64,000 bases of DNA from Rhodanobacter sp. (GTDB taxonomy: Bacteria > Pseudomonadota > Gammaproteobacteria > Xanthomonadales > Rhodanobacteraceae). The notes beneath the pieces are model-generated. The model ran no database searches. It had not been told where the DNA came from and saw only the letters and a list, made by a program, of their open reading frames with translations. Below, in pieces: positions 42,104 through 51,543 of the stretch (positions are counted from its first letter, which is position 1; the number at the start of each line of letters is the position of its first letter). Made by a program: the position numbers and the translations under genes. Location of the stretch: contig SCRF01000015.1 of assembly GCA_004322005.1 (NCBI GenBank), positions 46,499 through 110,498 on the forward strand, read 5' to 3'.

Positions 42104-43561
42104 ATGCGTCTGCATCTACTTGCGGCTGTGTCCGCCCTGACTCTCGCGTTGACCGCTTGCGTCAGTCGCGGCGGTCTGCATCCGGACGGCACATCGATCG
42201 ACCCGGCCTCGCTCCAGAGCGGGCATAGCCTGGCCGGCGTGAAGCTGTCCGCCGCCGCGTGGCCGTCTGCCGACTGGTGGCACGGGCTGGGCGACCCGCA
42301 GCTGGATGCCCTGATGCGCGAAGCGCTGCACGACAACCCGGGACTGGGCATGGCCGACGCGCGGGCACGCGCGGCGCAGGCCGAAGCCGGCCGCGTCGAT
42401 GCCGCGCGCGGGCCCGACGTGACCGCCAATGCCAGCATTTCCGGCGCGCGCCTTCCCTCCACGGTGCTGCCCAGCGGTGGCCATTTCGAGCTGGCCAAAT
42501 ACGGCTATGTGAGCTTCAACTGGGGCCTGGATCTGTGGGGTGGCAAGCGTGCCGCCTGGCAGGCGGCGCTGGGCACGGCACGGGTGGCGCAGATCGAGGC
42601 GCGCGCCGCGCGCATCGAGCTGTCCGGCAATGTCGCGCGCGCCTACGCCGAGCTTGGCTATGCCTTCCGCCAGCAGGACCTGAGCGAGGCCGAGCTCGAT
42701 CGCGCGAAGACCTCGCGTGAGCTGACCCGCCAGCGGGTTGCCGCCGGCATCGACAACCGGATCCAGCTGCGCCAGAGCGACGTCGAAGTGGATACCGCCA
42801 CGCAGCAGCTTGCGCAGGCCACGCGGGTGATCGACGCAGCGCGTTCGTCGCTGGCGGTGCTGCTGGGCAAGGGCCCGGACCGCGGGCTGGACATCGCCCG
42901 GCCGCAGCTGCTCCAGCCGGGCGCGCTGGCGGTGCCGACCGACCTGCCGGTGGACCTGCTCGGTCATCGCGCCGACCTGGTGGCCGCGCGCTGGCGTGTC
43001 GAGGCTTCGCGCCAGGACATCAAGGCGGCCAAGGCCGAATTCATGCCGAACGTCAGCATCGGCGCGCTGGCCGGCGTGATCGCGCTGGGCGGCGGCAACC
43101 CGCTCAGCCTGCCGGCACGGTTCTACCAGGCCGGGCCGTCGATCAGCCTGCCGCTTTTCGATGGCGGTCGCCTGCGTGCCCAGCTGTCCTACCAGGACGC
43201 GCAGTACGACATCGCCGTGGCGCAGTACAACCAGACCCTGGTCGGTGCGCTCAACCAGGTCGCCGACGATGTGTCCGCGCTGCAGTCGCTGCACGAGCAG
43301 ATCGCCGCCCAGCAGCGCGCGCAGAACGCCGCTGCCGACGCCTGGCACATGGCACAGCAACGCTACCGCGCCGGCATCGGCAACTATCTGGAGTCGCTCA
43401 GCGTACGCCGGCAACTGCTGGCCGCCGAGCAAGCCATGGCGGCGCTGCAAGCGCGGCAGGTCGATCTTTCGGTGCAATTGATCGAGGCCCTCGGCGGCGG
43501 TTTCCAGCCGCAGGCCGGCACGGTCGCACCCGCCCCATCTCCTACCCCTACACGTTCCTGA
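42104..43561 (+). CDS. Outer-membrane efflux lipoprotein, NodT/OprM family
   Basis: This 485-residue TolC-like channel starts with a lipoprotein signal peptide (MRLHLLAAVSALTLALTAC, lipidated cysteine at residue 19). Two repeated outer-membrane efflux domains follow. DWWHGLGDPQLDALMREAL is typical of the NodT group, and later ADLVAARWRVEASRQDIKAA marks the second repeat. It forms the outer-membrane duct for the EmrAB-like pump encoded downstream. The gap to the MarR gene is 21 bases. Confidence 0.93.
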   Translation: MRLHLLAAVSALTLALTACVSRGGLHPDGTSIDPASLQSGHSLAGVKLSAAAWPSADWWHGLGDPQLDALMREALHDNPGLGMADARARAAQAEAGRVDAARGPDVTANASISGARLPSTVLPSGGHFELAKYGYVSFNWGLDLWGGKRAAWQAALGTARVAQIEARAARIELSGNVARAYAELGYAFRQQDLSEAELDRAKTSRELTRQRVAAGIDNRIQLRQSDVEVDTATQQLAQATRVIDAARSSLAVLLGKGPDRGLDIARPQLLQPGALAVPTDLPVDLLGHRADLVAARWRVEASRQDIKAAKAEFMPNVSIGALAGVIALGGGNPLSLPARFYQAGPSISLPLFDGGRLRAQLSYQDAQYDIAVAQYNQTLVGALNQVADDVSALQSLHEQIAAQQRAQNAAADAWHMAQQRYRAGIGNYLESLSVRRQLLAAEQAMAALQARQVDLSVQLIEALGGGFQPQAGTVAPAPSPTPTRS

Positions 43562-43570
43562 GGCAGCCTC

Positions 43571-44764
43571 ATGTCCAGCCAGAATCCGGTCGTGGCCGAA
43601 ACCCCGGCCGTACCAGAGCCGAAAAAAAACCCGCGCGGCATGCTGCTGCGCCTGCTCGGCGTCGTCGTGTTGCTCGGCCTGGTCGGCTGGGCGCTGTGGT
43701 ATTTCCTCGACGGCCGCTGGTATGAGGGCACCGACGACGCCTACGTCAACGGCAACGTGGTGCAGATCACCCCGCAGATCGCCGGCACCGTGGTGAGCAT
43801 CGGTGCCGACGATGGCGACCGGGTGCGTGCCGGCGAGGTGCTGGTGCGGTTCGACCCCAGCGACGCCGACGTGGCGCTGGCCGAAGCCAGGGCCAACCTG
43901 GCCAACACCGTGCGCAAGGTGCGCGGCCTGTACAGCAGCGTGACCGGCGCGCGGGCGGACGTGGCCGCGCGCAAGGTGGCGGTGGACAAGGCGCGTGCCG
44001 ATTATCGACGCCGCCGCGACCTGGCCCGCTCGGGCGCGATCTCGGCCGAAGAGCTTGCGCACGCCCGCGACGCGCTGACCGCCGCCGAGAGCGGCCTGAC
44101 CGCGGTCGAGCAGCAGTACCAGACCAGCAAGGTGCTGGTCGACGACACCGTGGTCGCCTCGCATCCGGACGTGCAGATCGCCGCTGCCCGGTTGCGGGCG
44201 GCCCTGCTGGCGGATTCGCGCACCACGCTGGTGGCGCCGGTGGACGGCTATGTGGCCGAACGCACGGTGCAGCTGGGTCAGCGCGTGCAGCCCGGCGCGC
44301 CCTTGATGGCGGTGGTGCCGCTGCACGGGGTGTGGATCGACGCGAACTTCAAGGAAACCCAGCTCACCGACATGCGCATCGGCCAGCCGGTACAGATCAC
44401 CTCGGATGTCTACGGCAGCGCGGTGACCTACAAGGGCAGGGTGCAGAGCCTGGGCGTCGGCACCGGCAGCGCGTTCTCGCTGCTGCCGGCGCAGAACGCC
44501 ACCGGCAACTGGATCAAGATCGTGCAACGCATCCCGGTGCGCGTGGTGTTCACCGATCCGCGGCAGCTGGACCAGCATCCGCTGCGCCTTGGCATGTCGC
44601 TGGCTGTCGAGGTCAACCTGCACGATCGCAGCGGCCCGACCCTGGCCACGCAATCGCCGACCCGTCCCGCTTTCAGCACCGCGATCTACCGGCAGCAACT
44701 GGACAAGGCCGCCGCGGAGATCGCGCAGATCATCCACGCCAACATGGGCGGCCACACCCGATGA
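43571..44764 (+). CDS. emrA: EmrA-type membrane fusion protein (HlyD family)
   Basis: This 397-residue periplasmic adaptor has an N-terminal cytoplasmic tail, one membrane helix at about residues 25-47 (MLLRLLGVVVLLGLVGWALW), and the biotinyl-lipoyl motif YEGTDDAYVNGNVVQITPQI. A coiled-coil hairpin of about 110 residues and the beta-barrel part follow (VWIDANFKETQLTDMRIGQP). The TDDAYV opening is diagnostic of EmrA. It links the EmrB pump to the NodT channel. A 22-bp tandem duplication covers its stop codon. Confidence 0.93.
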   Translation: MSSQNPVVAETPAVPEPKKNPRGMLLRLLGVVVLLGLVGWALWYFLDGRWYEGTDDAYVNGNVVQITPQIAGTVVSIGADDGDRVRAGEVLVRFDPSDADVALAEARANLANTVRKVRGLYSSVTGARADVAARKVAVDKARADYRRRRDLARSGAISAEELAHARDALTAAESGLTAVEQQYQTSKVLVDDTVVASHPDVQIAAARLRAALLADSRTTLVAPVDGYVAERTVQLGQRVQPGAPLMAVVPLHGVWIDANFKETQLTDMRIGQPVQITSDVYGSAVTYKGRVQSLGVGTGSAFSLLPAQNATGNWIKIVQRIPVRVVFTDPRQLDQHPLRLGMSLAVEVNLHDRSGPTLATQSPTRPAFSTAIYRQQLDKAAAEIAQIIHANMGGHTR

Positions 44765-44819
44765 AACCGGTGGCCACACCCGATGAAACCGTAGGAGCGC
44801 GCATGCGGTGCGCTCCTAC
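44750..44819. repeat. Tandem 22-bp duplication and REP-like hairpin between emrA and emrB
   Basis: GGCCACACCCGATGAAACCG occurs at 44750 and again at 44772, a direct duplication that spans the emrA stop. It is followed by a hairpin, GTAGGAGCGC at 44791-44800 against GCGCTCCTAC at 44810-44819, a short member of the GTAGGAGC repeat family. The hairpin may lower emrB expression relative to emrA. Confidence 0.85.
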
Positions 44820-44836
44820 AACGAACACCGGCTCCG

Positions 44837-46363
44837 ATGACTACCCACTTCCGCCCGCCCAATCTGGCCCTGTCAACGATCGGTCTGTCGCTGGCCACCT
44901 TCATGCAAGTGCTGGACACGACGATCGCCAACGTGTCGCTGCCGACGATCGCCGGCAATCTTGGCGTGAGCAACGACCAGAGCACCTGGGTGATCACCTC
45001 GTTCGCGGTGAGCATGGCGATCGCGCTGCCGCTGACCGGCTTTCTCACCCGCCGCTTCGGCGAGGTGAAGCTGTTCGTGTGGTGCACGCTGCTGTTCTCG
45101 CTGGCCTCCTTCATGTGCGGAGTCTCGCAGAGCATGGGCATGCTGCTGGTATTCCGCGCGGTGCAGGGCGCGGTGGCCGGGCCGATGTATCCGGTCACCC
45201 AGAGCCTGCTGATCGGCATCTATCCGCCGGCCCGGCGCGGCATGGCGCTGGCGCTGCTGGCGATGGTGACGGTGGTGGCGCCGATCGCCGGCCCGATCCT
45301 CGGCGGCCTGATCACCGACAATTATTCCTGGCCGTGGATCTTCTTCATCAATGTGCCGATCGGCATCTTCGCCAGCACGGTGGTGGCCAGCCAGCTGCGC
45401 CTGAAAATGGAGAAGACCGAGCGCCCGAAGATCGATTACGTCGGCCTGATCAGCCTGATCATCGGCGTCGGCGCGCTGCAGATCGTGCTGGACAAGGGCA
45501 ATGACGCGGACTGGTTCAACTCCAGCTTCATCATCATCACCAGCATCGTCTCGGCCGTCGCGCTGGCGATATTCCTGATCTGGGAGCTGACCGACAAGGA
45601 TCCGATCGTCGATCTGCGGCTGTTCCGCCACCGCAACTTCACTGCCGGCACGCTGGCGATGGTGCTTGGCTATGCCGCGTTCTTCTCGATCGCCCTGCTG
45701 GTACCGCTGTGGCTGCAGCAGGATCTGGGCTACACCGCGATCTGGGCCGGCTACGCCACCGCGCCGCTGGGCGTGATCCCGATCCTGCTGACATTCTTCG
45801 TGGGCAAGTATGCCGGCCGCACCGACCTGCGACTGCTCGCCGCCGCGGCGTTCCTGGTGATGGGCGCAACCTGCTTCCTGCGCGCGAACTTCTACCTGCA
45901 GGTGGATTTCTACCACGTGGCGATGGCGCAGCTGCTGCAGGGTCTGGGCGTGGCCCTGTTCTTCATGCCGGTGCTGAGCATCCTGCTGTCGGATCTGCAG
46001 CAGAACGAGATTGCCGCCGGCTCAGGCCTGTCGACCTTCCTGCGCACCCTGGGCGGCAGCTTTTCCGCCTCGATCACGATCTTCCTGTGGAACCGCCGTT
46101 CGGTCGTTCACCATGAACAGCTGGCCGAGCACATCACCGCCTACAATCCGCTCGCGCAGGCCGCGATGAAGCAGCTTGGCCACGGCGATCCGCACCGCGC
46201 CGGCAGCATCCTCAACGGCATGATCACCCAGCAGGGCTCGCAGATCGCGTTCGACGAGGTGTTCCACATGCTGGGCTGGGTGTTCATCGGACTGATGCTC
46301 GTGATCTGGCTGGCCAGACCGCCGTTCACCCCGAAAGCCGCGGCAGCCAGCGGCGGGCACTGA
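44837..46363 (+). CDS. emrB: EmrB/QacA-type drug:proton antiporter (DHA2 family MFS)
   Basis: This 508-residue inner-membrane transporter has about 14 helices. The first carries LSLATFMQVLDTTIANVSLP with the DHA2 motif D1 (LDTTIVNVALP type), and motif C lies in VTVVAPIAGPILGGLITDNY. It forms a tripartite pump with EmrA and the NodT channel, exporting hydrophobic drugs or uncouplers in exchange for protons. It is last in the operon; a REP-like hairpin separates it from emrA. Confidence 0.94.
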   Translation: MTTHFRPPNLALSTIGLSLATFMQVLDTTIANVSLPTIAGNLGVSNDQSTWVITSFAVSMAIALPLTGFLTRRFGEVKLFVWCTLLFSLASFMCGVSQSMGMLLVFRAVQGAVAGPMYPVTQSLLIGIYPPARRGMALALLAMVTVVAPIAGPILGGLITDNYSWPWIFFINVPIGIFASTVVASQLRLKMEKTERPKIDYVGLISLIIGVGALQIVLDKGNDADWFNSSFIIITSIVSAVALAIFLIWELTDKDPIVDLRLFRHRNFTAGTLAMVLGYAAFFSIALLVPLWLQQDLGYTAIWAGYATAPLGVIPILLTFFVGKYAGRTDLRLLAAAAFLVMGATCFLRANFYLQVDFYHVAMAQLLQGLGVALFFMPVLSILLSDLQQNEIAAGSGLSTFLRTLGGSFSASITIFLWNRRSVVHHEQLAEHITAYNPLAQAAMKQLGHGDPHRAGSILNGMITQQGSQIAFDEVFHMLGWVFIGLMLVIWLARPPFTPKAAAASGGH

Positions 46364-46413
46364 ATGCCGCGGCGCCGGCGGCCGGGAAATCCGACAGCCC
46401 GCGCTGGCGAGCT

Positions 46414-46938
46414 TTACAGCTGGAAAGCCACGCCGACCAGGGCCATCGTTTCGCCGTGATTGGGATGGTGCAGCGCGCCGTTGGAGACATGGCGGATCTC
46501 CATGCTGAAGTGCCGCTCCTGCCAACCCAGCGTGCTGTCGAATTCGTAGGCGCTGCTCAATGCCTGGGTCCGCGCCGTGTTGTACGCCGGCTGGAAGCTC
46601 ACGAACAGGTGGTGGTACCAGTCGCCGGCATCGCCGTAATGCGCGCGCACGCCGCCGGCCAGCACCCAGGCATCCTCGGTCGTGCCATAGCGATTGTGGC
46701 GGTAGACACCGATGTCGCGGCCATGGATCCAGCCCAGCGAGACATCCGGCGACCAGCTGAAGCGGGTATTCCCGATGCGGTGTTCGTCGAACACGCTCTC
46801 GACGAATACCGTGGCGGTACTGCGGTGGCTCATGTAGCTGCGGCCGGCCTGCAGTTCCAGTCGGGCAGCGGCGGCGGGCAGGGCAGGCAGCAGCAGGCAG
46901 ATCGCAATGATGAAGCGCCATGGCTGGTTGACGGACAT
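46414..46938 (-). CDS. pagL: PagL-like lipid A 3-O-deacylase (acyloxyacyl hydrolase)
   Basis: This 174-residue outer-membrane protein has a signal peptide (MSVNQPWRFIIAICLLLPAL, cleavage near AAA-AR) and a small eight-strand barrel. The C-terminal block SMEIRHVSNGALHHPNHGET carries the PagL catalytic histidine and serine (H-x-S) and the later glutamate, and the chain ends in FQL. PagL removes the 3-O acyl chain of lipid A, which alters envelope permeability and host recognition. The start at 46938 begins the signal peptide. It is convergent with emrB. Confidence 0.75.
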   Translation of the reverse strand: MSVNQPWRFIIAICLLLPALPAAAARLELQAGRSYMSHRSTATVFVESVFDEHRIGNTRFSWSPDVSLGWIHGRDIGVYRHNRYGTTEDAWVLAGGVRAHYGDAGDWYHHLFVSFQPAYNTARTQALSSAYEFDSTLGWQERHFSMEIRHVSNGALHHPNHGETMALVGVAFQL

Positions 46939-47116
46939 ACGCGGGGAACCTATCGGGCGGCGAATGGCACGGCTTTGATCTCGCCGCAGTCTACAGAAAG
47001 ACCCCGCCCGCGGACTACGGCGCACGTTGCGCAGGCCATGCCGCCGCTGTTCGGTTCGCGAGTTTCAGCCGGGATGCCCGGCGGCCGGCGGGCATCGGGC
47101 CATGACCAGTGCCGGA

Positions 47117-48619
47117 TTATTTTGCGGCGGTCGGCGCAAGCAGGCTGGCGCTGTCCAGATCCAGCGCGGTGGATTCCAGCAACGCCGCGTGCGGATGCGC
47201 CTTGCGCAGCGCGGCGGCGAATTGCGCGGTGTCGCCGACCACCACGACCTTGCTGCCGTCGGCATCCAGATGCTTGCGTGCATACGCCTCGACCTGCTTC
47301 GGCGTGACGGCCTGCACCTGCTTGATGTAGTTGCCGATCTGCCGCAGGTCGATGCCGTAGATCGCCAGCTCGGCGACCTGCGCGGCGAGCCCGTCCGTGG
47401 TTTCAAGGCGGCGGCCGTAGCCGCCGATCAGTGTCGCCTTGCGTGCGGCCAGCTCCGCCGCGGATACCGGTGAATGGCCGAGGCGGGCGAACTGGCCCAG
47501 CATCAGGTCGACCACCTGCGGCGCCGACGGATTCTTGGTCTGCGCCGCAGCCAGCCACAGCCCGGCATCGCTCATCGGTTCCAGCCGGCTGCTGGCGCCA
47601 TAGGAGAGCCCGCGCTTGATGCGGATCTCCTCATTGAGCCGTGCCGAATACGAGCCACCCAGTACCGCATTGGCGACCATGCCGACGTAGTAGCCGGCAT
47701 CGCTGCGCGCGGGCGCGGCATGGGCCACGACCACGCCGGCCTGGCCGGCGCCGCGCTGGTCGATCAGCAGGATCGCCGGCAAGCGGCTGGCGGCTTTCCC
47801 CACCGGCTTGACCGGCAGTGGCGCGACCGGTTTCTGCCAGTCGCCGAAGCTGGCCTGCGCCAGCTGCCGCGCCTGGGCCGGCGTGATGTCGCCGGTCAGG
47901 ATCAGGATCGCGTTGTCCGGTCGATACAGCGTGCGATGCAGCTGCTGCACGTCGGTGCGGGTGATCCGCGCAATCGAAGCCGGCGTGCCGGTACGCGAAT
48001 GGCCATAGGCCCCGTCGCCGAACACCCCGCGCGTGGCGGCCAGCGAAGCCAGTGCGGTGGGCCGGCTGAGCATCAGGCGCAGATCATCGATGGCCTGGAT
48101 CTGCGCGCGCTTCAGCTCCGTGGCACTGAAAGCCGGCCGGCGCACCACGTCGGCCAGCAGACCCAGGGCCAGCGGCAGCTTGGGCGTGGTCACGGTGATG
48201 CCGACGGCACTTTCGTCCCAGCCGGCAGCGGCCGTCAGCGAACCACCGAGCGCCTCGGCGGCGGCGGCAATCTGGGGCGCGGTCTTGCCCGCGGCACCCT
48301 TGGTCAGCAGCTTCGCGGTGAGATCGGCCAGGCCGGCCAGGCGCGGCGGATCCATCTCGCCGCCGCTGCGCAGCACCAGTTGCGCGGTCACCAGCGGCAA
48401 GTCGGTGCGCTGCGCGCTGATCAGTTGCAGGCCGTTCGCCAGCGTCTGCGCGAACGGCGTCGGCACCGTCAGTTTCGGCGCCGGGCCGGGTGCCGGTGGC
48501 GCGTCCGGAAAGCCATCGGTGGCAACCGCGGCTGCGGCAGGCACCGCCAGCACGGCGCCGGCGACAGTCATGGCAGCCATAAAGACGGCCAGACGCAGGG
48601 CCTTCATCGAGCGGCTCAT
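47117..48619 (-). CDS. M16 family peptidase subunit without the zinc motif
   Basis: This 500-residue protein has a signal peptide (RLAVFMAAMTVAGAVLAVPA) and two M16 domains (RSGGEMDPPRLAGLADLTAK, then LYRPDNAILILTGDITPAQA and NEEIRIKRGLSYGASSRLEP). At the position where active M16 enzymes have HxxEH it reads GLADLTAKL, so it cannot bind zinc there. It retains the substrate-binding R/Y region of the second domain. Inactive and active M16 chains typically form a heterodimer, and the active partner is encoded just upstream with a 4-base overlap. It acts in the periplasm. Confidence 0.9.
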   Translation of the reverse strand: MSRSMKALRLAVFMAAMTVAGAVLAVPAAAAVATDGFPDAPPAPGPAPKLTVPTPFAQTLANGLQLISAQRTDLPLVTAQLVLRSGGEMDPPRLAGLADLTAKLLTKGAAGKTAPQIAAAAEALGGSLTAAAGWDESAVGITVTTPKLPLALGLLADVVRRPAFSATELKRAQIQAIDDLRLMLSRPTALASLAATRGVFGDGAYGHSRTGTPASIARITRTDVQQLHRTLYRPDNAILILTGDITPAQARQLAQASFGDWQKPVAPLPVKPVGKAASRLPAILLIDQRGAGQAGVVVAHAAPARSDAGYYVGMVANAVLGGSYSARLNEEIRIKRGLSYGASSRLEPMSDAGLWLAAAQTKNPSAPQVVDLMLGQFARLGHSPVSAAELAARKATLIGGYGRRLETTDGLAAQVAELAIYGIDLRQIGNYIKQVQAVTPKQVEAYARKHLDADGSKVVVVGDTAQFAAALRKAHPHAALLESTALDLDSASLLAPTAAK

Positions 48620-50007
48620 TTCGCTTCTCCCTTGCCCGCGCCCGGCGTTGCCGACGCCGCCTGCGGCAGATAATCGATGGTGACGCTGTGCGCCCCGGTG
48701 ACATATTTCTGCAGCACGCGATGCACATCGGCGGCCGTGACCTTCTGCAACATGGCGAGGTCCGAGTTGACGTGTTGCGGACCGCCGTCGATCAGCGCTG
48801 CCTGGCCCAGTGCGAAGGCGATACCCTGCGCGGTCTGGCGCTGAGTCAGTTCGCCGGTCAACAGCTGGGTCTTCACCTTGTCCAGTTCCGCGGCGGGAAT
48901 CGGCTGGGTCGCCAGCCAGACGATCTCCTCGTTCAGCAGCTTCTCCGCTTCGGCCGGCCGGTGACCGCTGGCGAGGATCGCATAGACGGTGAACAACCCC
49001 GGCCCGACCCGGCCATCCGCTTCGGCGCCGACCTGCTGGGCAACCTCGTGGCGATATACCAGCGACTGGTACAGGCGCGACGAATCGCCCTGCGACAGCA
49101 ACGCGGCAGCCACCTGCAACGGGATGTAGTCGGCGCTGTCGGCGGCCGGCGGAATCAGCCAGGTCTGTACCAGCGCCGGCAAGGGTGCGGTGGCGCTGGT
49201 CACGGTGTAACGACGATTCTTCCTGCGCGCCGGCTCTTTCGCGGTGACCTGCGGCACCGGCGTGGACGGTTTGGGTATCCAGCCGAAGTAGCGGTCGACC
49301 CAGGCATCGAGCTGCTTCGGATCGAAATCGCCGGCCACGATCAGGGTGGCGTTGTCGGGGCGGTAGAACGTGTGGTGGAACTCGATCACGTCATGCAGCG
49401 ACGCCGCTTCGAGATCCTCGATGCTGCCGATGGTCGGGCGCTTGTACGGATGCACCTTGTACGAGTACGGGTCGATCGCGTTGAACAGCTTGCCGTACGG
49501 CTGCGCCAGCACGCGCGTGCGGTACTCCTCTTCCACCACGGCGCGTTCGGATTTGAAGTTCTTCTCGTCGACGTTGAGGTTCGACAGCCGCTCGGCTTCG
49601 GCCCACAGCAGGGTCTGCAGGTAGTTGCTCGGTACCACCTCGAAATAGTTGGTGACATCGTCGCCGGTGGACGCATTGTTGGCGCCGCCGACGTCCTCGG
49701 TCAGCCGATCCATCTGTTCGGCATGCATGTGCTTCGTGCTCTTGAACATCAGGTGTTCGAACAGATGGGCGAAACCGGAACGCCCCCGCGGGTCGTCCCT
49801 GGAGCCGACGTGGTACCACATCTGCACCGCCACGTTCGGGCTGGCATGGTTCTCCACGCTGAGCACCTGCAGGCCGTTCGGCAGGGTGCGTTGGTGATAC
49901 CGGATCGGCGGGATGCTCAGCTCCGCTGCGGTCGACGGCGGCACGGCGGCCGCGCTCAGCAGGACGAGTGAGGCCAGCAAGGCGGCCGGGCGCAAGCGCA
50001 GGGTCAT
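48616..50007 (-). CDS. M16 family zinc peptidase, catalytic subunit
   Basis: This 463-residue periplasmic peptidase has a signal peptide (RLRPAALLASLVLLSAAAVP). The inverted zinc motif is intact as HLFEH within GFAHLFEHLMFKSTKH, followed by the downstream glutamate region (ERAVVEEEYRTR). The second M16 domain is inactive, as usual. It pairs with the next gene product, giving a pitrilysin-like heterodimer that degrades peptides. The stop overlaps the start of the partner, so both are translated together. Confidence 0.93.
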   Translation of the reverse strand: MTLRLRPAALLASLVLLSAAAVPPSTAAELSIPPIRYHQRTLPNGLQVLSVENHASPNVAVQMWYHVGSRDDPRGRSGFAHLFEHLMFKSTKHMHAEQMDRLTEDVGGANNASTGDDVTNYFEVVPSNYLQTLLWAEAERLSNLNVDEKNFKSERAVVEEEYRTRVLAQPYGKLFNAIDPYSYKVHPYKRPTIGSIEDLEAASLHDVIEFHHTFYRPDNATLIVAGDFDPKQLDAWVDRYFGWIPKPSTPVPQVTAKEPARRKNRRYTVTSATAPLPALVQTWLIPPAADSADYIPLQVAAALLSQGDSSRLYQSLVYRHEVAQQVGAEADGRVGPGLFTVYAILASGHRPAEAEKLLNEEIVWLATQPIPAAELDKVKTQLLTGELTQRQTAQGIAFALGQAALIDGGPQHVNSDLAMLQKVTAADVHRVLQKYVTGAHSVTIDYLPQAASATPGAGKGEAK

Positions 50008-50244
50008 TCTTCACGTTCCCTTCGGACAATGTCCAACCATAGCAAGACGGCCGGGTGGAGCGCCCGTGACTTCCGGCCCAGACGACGACAGGGGACGTCA
50101 CGTACCATCTGCCTGTTCGGCCGGTAGCGACGGATCGGCATCCGGGGTGCCAAGGTCCGTTTGCCGTCGCTGCAAACCCGTTTCACCCGATGACCTTTGT
50201 CCACGACGCCAGGCTTCGCCGCCTGCAACACCAGAGGCTTCCCG

Positions 50245-51537
50245 ATGCAGACGGCACGCCGCGAGTCCGTCCTTGCCAACCGCAATTTCCGCCTGCTGTT
50301 CGGCGGCAGCACGATCTCGATGCTGGGCGACCAGTTCACCCTGGTGGCGCTGCCCTGGCTGGTGCTGAAACTCACCGGCGACCCTGCCGCGCTCGGTCTG
50401 GTGCTCGCCGCGATGGCGTTGCCGCGCGCCGCCTTCATGCTGATCGGTGGCGCGGTGGTCGACCGGCTGTCGCCACGGCGGGTGCTGTTGTCCGCGCGCG
50501 GCGTGAATGCACTGCTGGTGGCCCTGCTCGCCGCGCTGGTACTGCTGGGCGGCATTCAGATGTGGCTGGTGTATGCGATCGCGCTGGGGATCGGCCTGTC
50601 CACCGCGTTTGCCTATCCGGCCGGCTCGGCGATCCTGCCGCAGCTGATGACGCCGCAACAGCTGCAGCCGGCCAATGCGCTGGTGATGGGCATGCGCCAG
50701 CTCAGCATGTTCATCGGCCCGGCACTGGCTGGCGCGGTGATCAGCGTCGGCGCGCACGCGAACCACGCGCACCGGATGGCCGATGCCGGCGGGCTGGGTC
50801 TCGCCTTCGGCATCGATGCGGCGAGCTTCCTGTTCTCGCTGGGCTCGCTGCTGCTGATCCGCGTGCACGGCGATTTCCATCCGAAGCCGCCGACCGGCGG
50901 CGTGCTGGCCAACGTGGCCAGTGGGATCCGGGCGATCTGGGCCGACCTGCCGCTGCGCGCCTTCATCCTCTACGCCGCCGTGGTCTCGGTCTTCGTCGGC
51001 GGCCCGCTGCAGGTCGGCCTGCCCGTGCTGGCGAATACCCGACTGGATCTGGGCGCGGCCTCGCTGGGTATCCTGATGACCGCCAACGGTGGCGGCATGC
51101 TGCTGGGCAGTGCACTGTCCGGCCTTGCAAGCCGCTTCGTGCGCGGCCGGCTCGGCCTGATGGTGTTGACCATCGATAGCATCGCCGGCCTGGCGCTGGC
51201 GGCACTGGCGCTGGTGCATTCGACCGGCGCCGGCGTGGTGCTGCTGGCCGGCACCGGCGTGCTGGGAGGCATCGCGCAGATCGCCATCGTCACGTGGATC
51301 CAGCGCCGGGTCGCGCCGGAGATGATGGGCCGCACCATGAGCGTGCTGATGTTCACCTTCATGGGCCTGGGCCCGATCTCGGCCGCCGCGGCCGGCAGCC
51401 TGCTGAAAGTGATTTCGCTGCCGACACTGTTCGTCGGCGCCGGACTGCTGCTCACCGCGATCGCCCTCGGCTGCATGAGCAGCCCGGCGCTGCGCAGCAT
51501 CGGCAAGGCACCGGCGACGGAGGCTGGTGAGCCCTAG
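50245..51537 (+). CDS. MFS transporter (EntS/MFS_3 type)
   Basis: This 430-residue inner-membrane exporter has about 12 helices. It begins NRNFRLLFGGSTISMLGDQF, typical of the MFS_3 group that includes the enterobactin exporter EntS and macrolide efflux proteins. Motif A-like GGAVVDRLSPRRVL follows helix 2. The ATG at 50245 has AGAGG upstream; a longer TTG-initiated form is unlikely. It is divergent from the M16 genes. The substrate cannot be assigned, and no siderophore genes are near. Confidence 0.88.
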   Translation: MQTARRESVLANRNFRLLFGGSTISMLGDQFTLVALPWLVLKLTGDPAALGLVLAAMALPRAAFMLIGGAVVDRLSPRRVLLSARGVNALLVALLAALVLLGGIQMWLVYAIALGIGLSTAFAYPAGSAILPQLMTPQQLQPANALVMGMRQLSMFIGPALAGAVISVGAHANHAHRMADAGGLGLAFGIDAASFLFSLGSLLLIRVHGDFHPKPPTGGVLANVASGIRAIWADLPLRAFILYAAVVSVFVGGPLQVGLPVLANTRLDLGAASLGILMTANGGGMLLGSALSGLASRFVRGRLGLMVLTIDSIAGLALAALALVHSTGAGVVLLAGTGVLGGIAQIAIVTWIQRRVAPEMMGRTMSVLMFTFMGLGPISAAAAGSLLKVISLPTLFVGAGLLLTAIALGCMSSPALRSIGKAPATEAGEP

Positions 51538-51543
51538 CTCGCC

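Noticed and set aside
42116..44779. Minus-strand open frame of about 887 codons opposite the NodT and emrA genes
   Set aside because: It is rich in H, R, Q and G, without domains, and lies opposite two well-supported genes.
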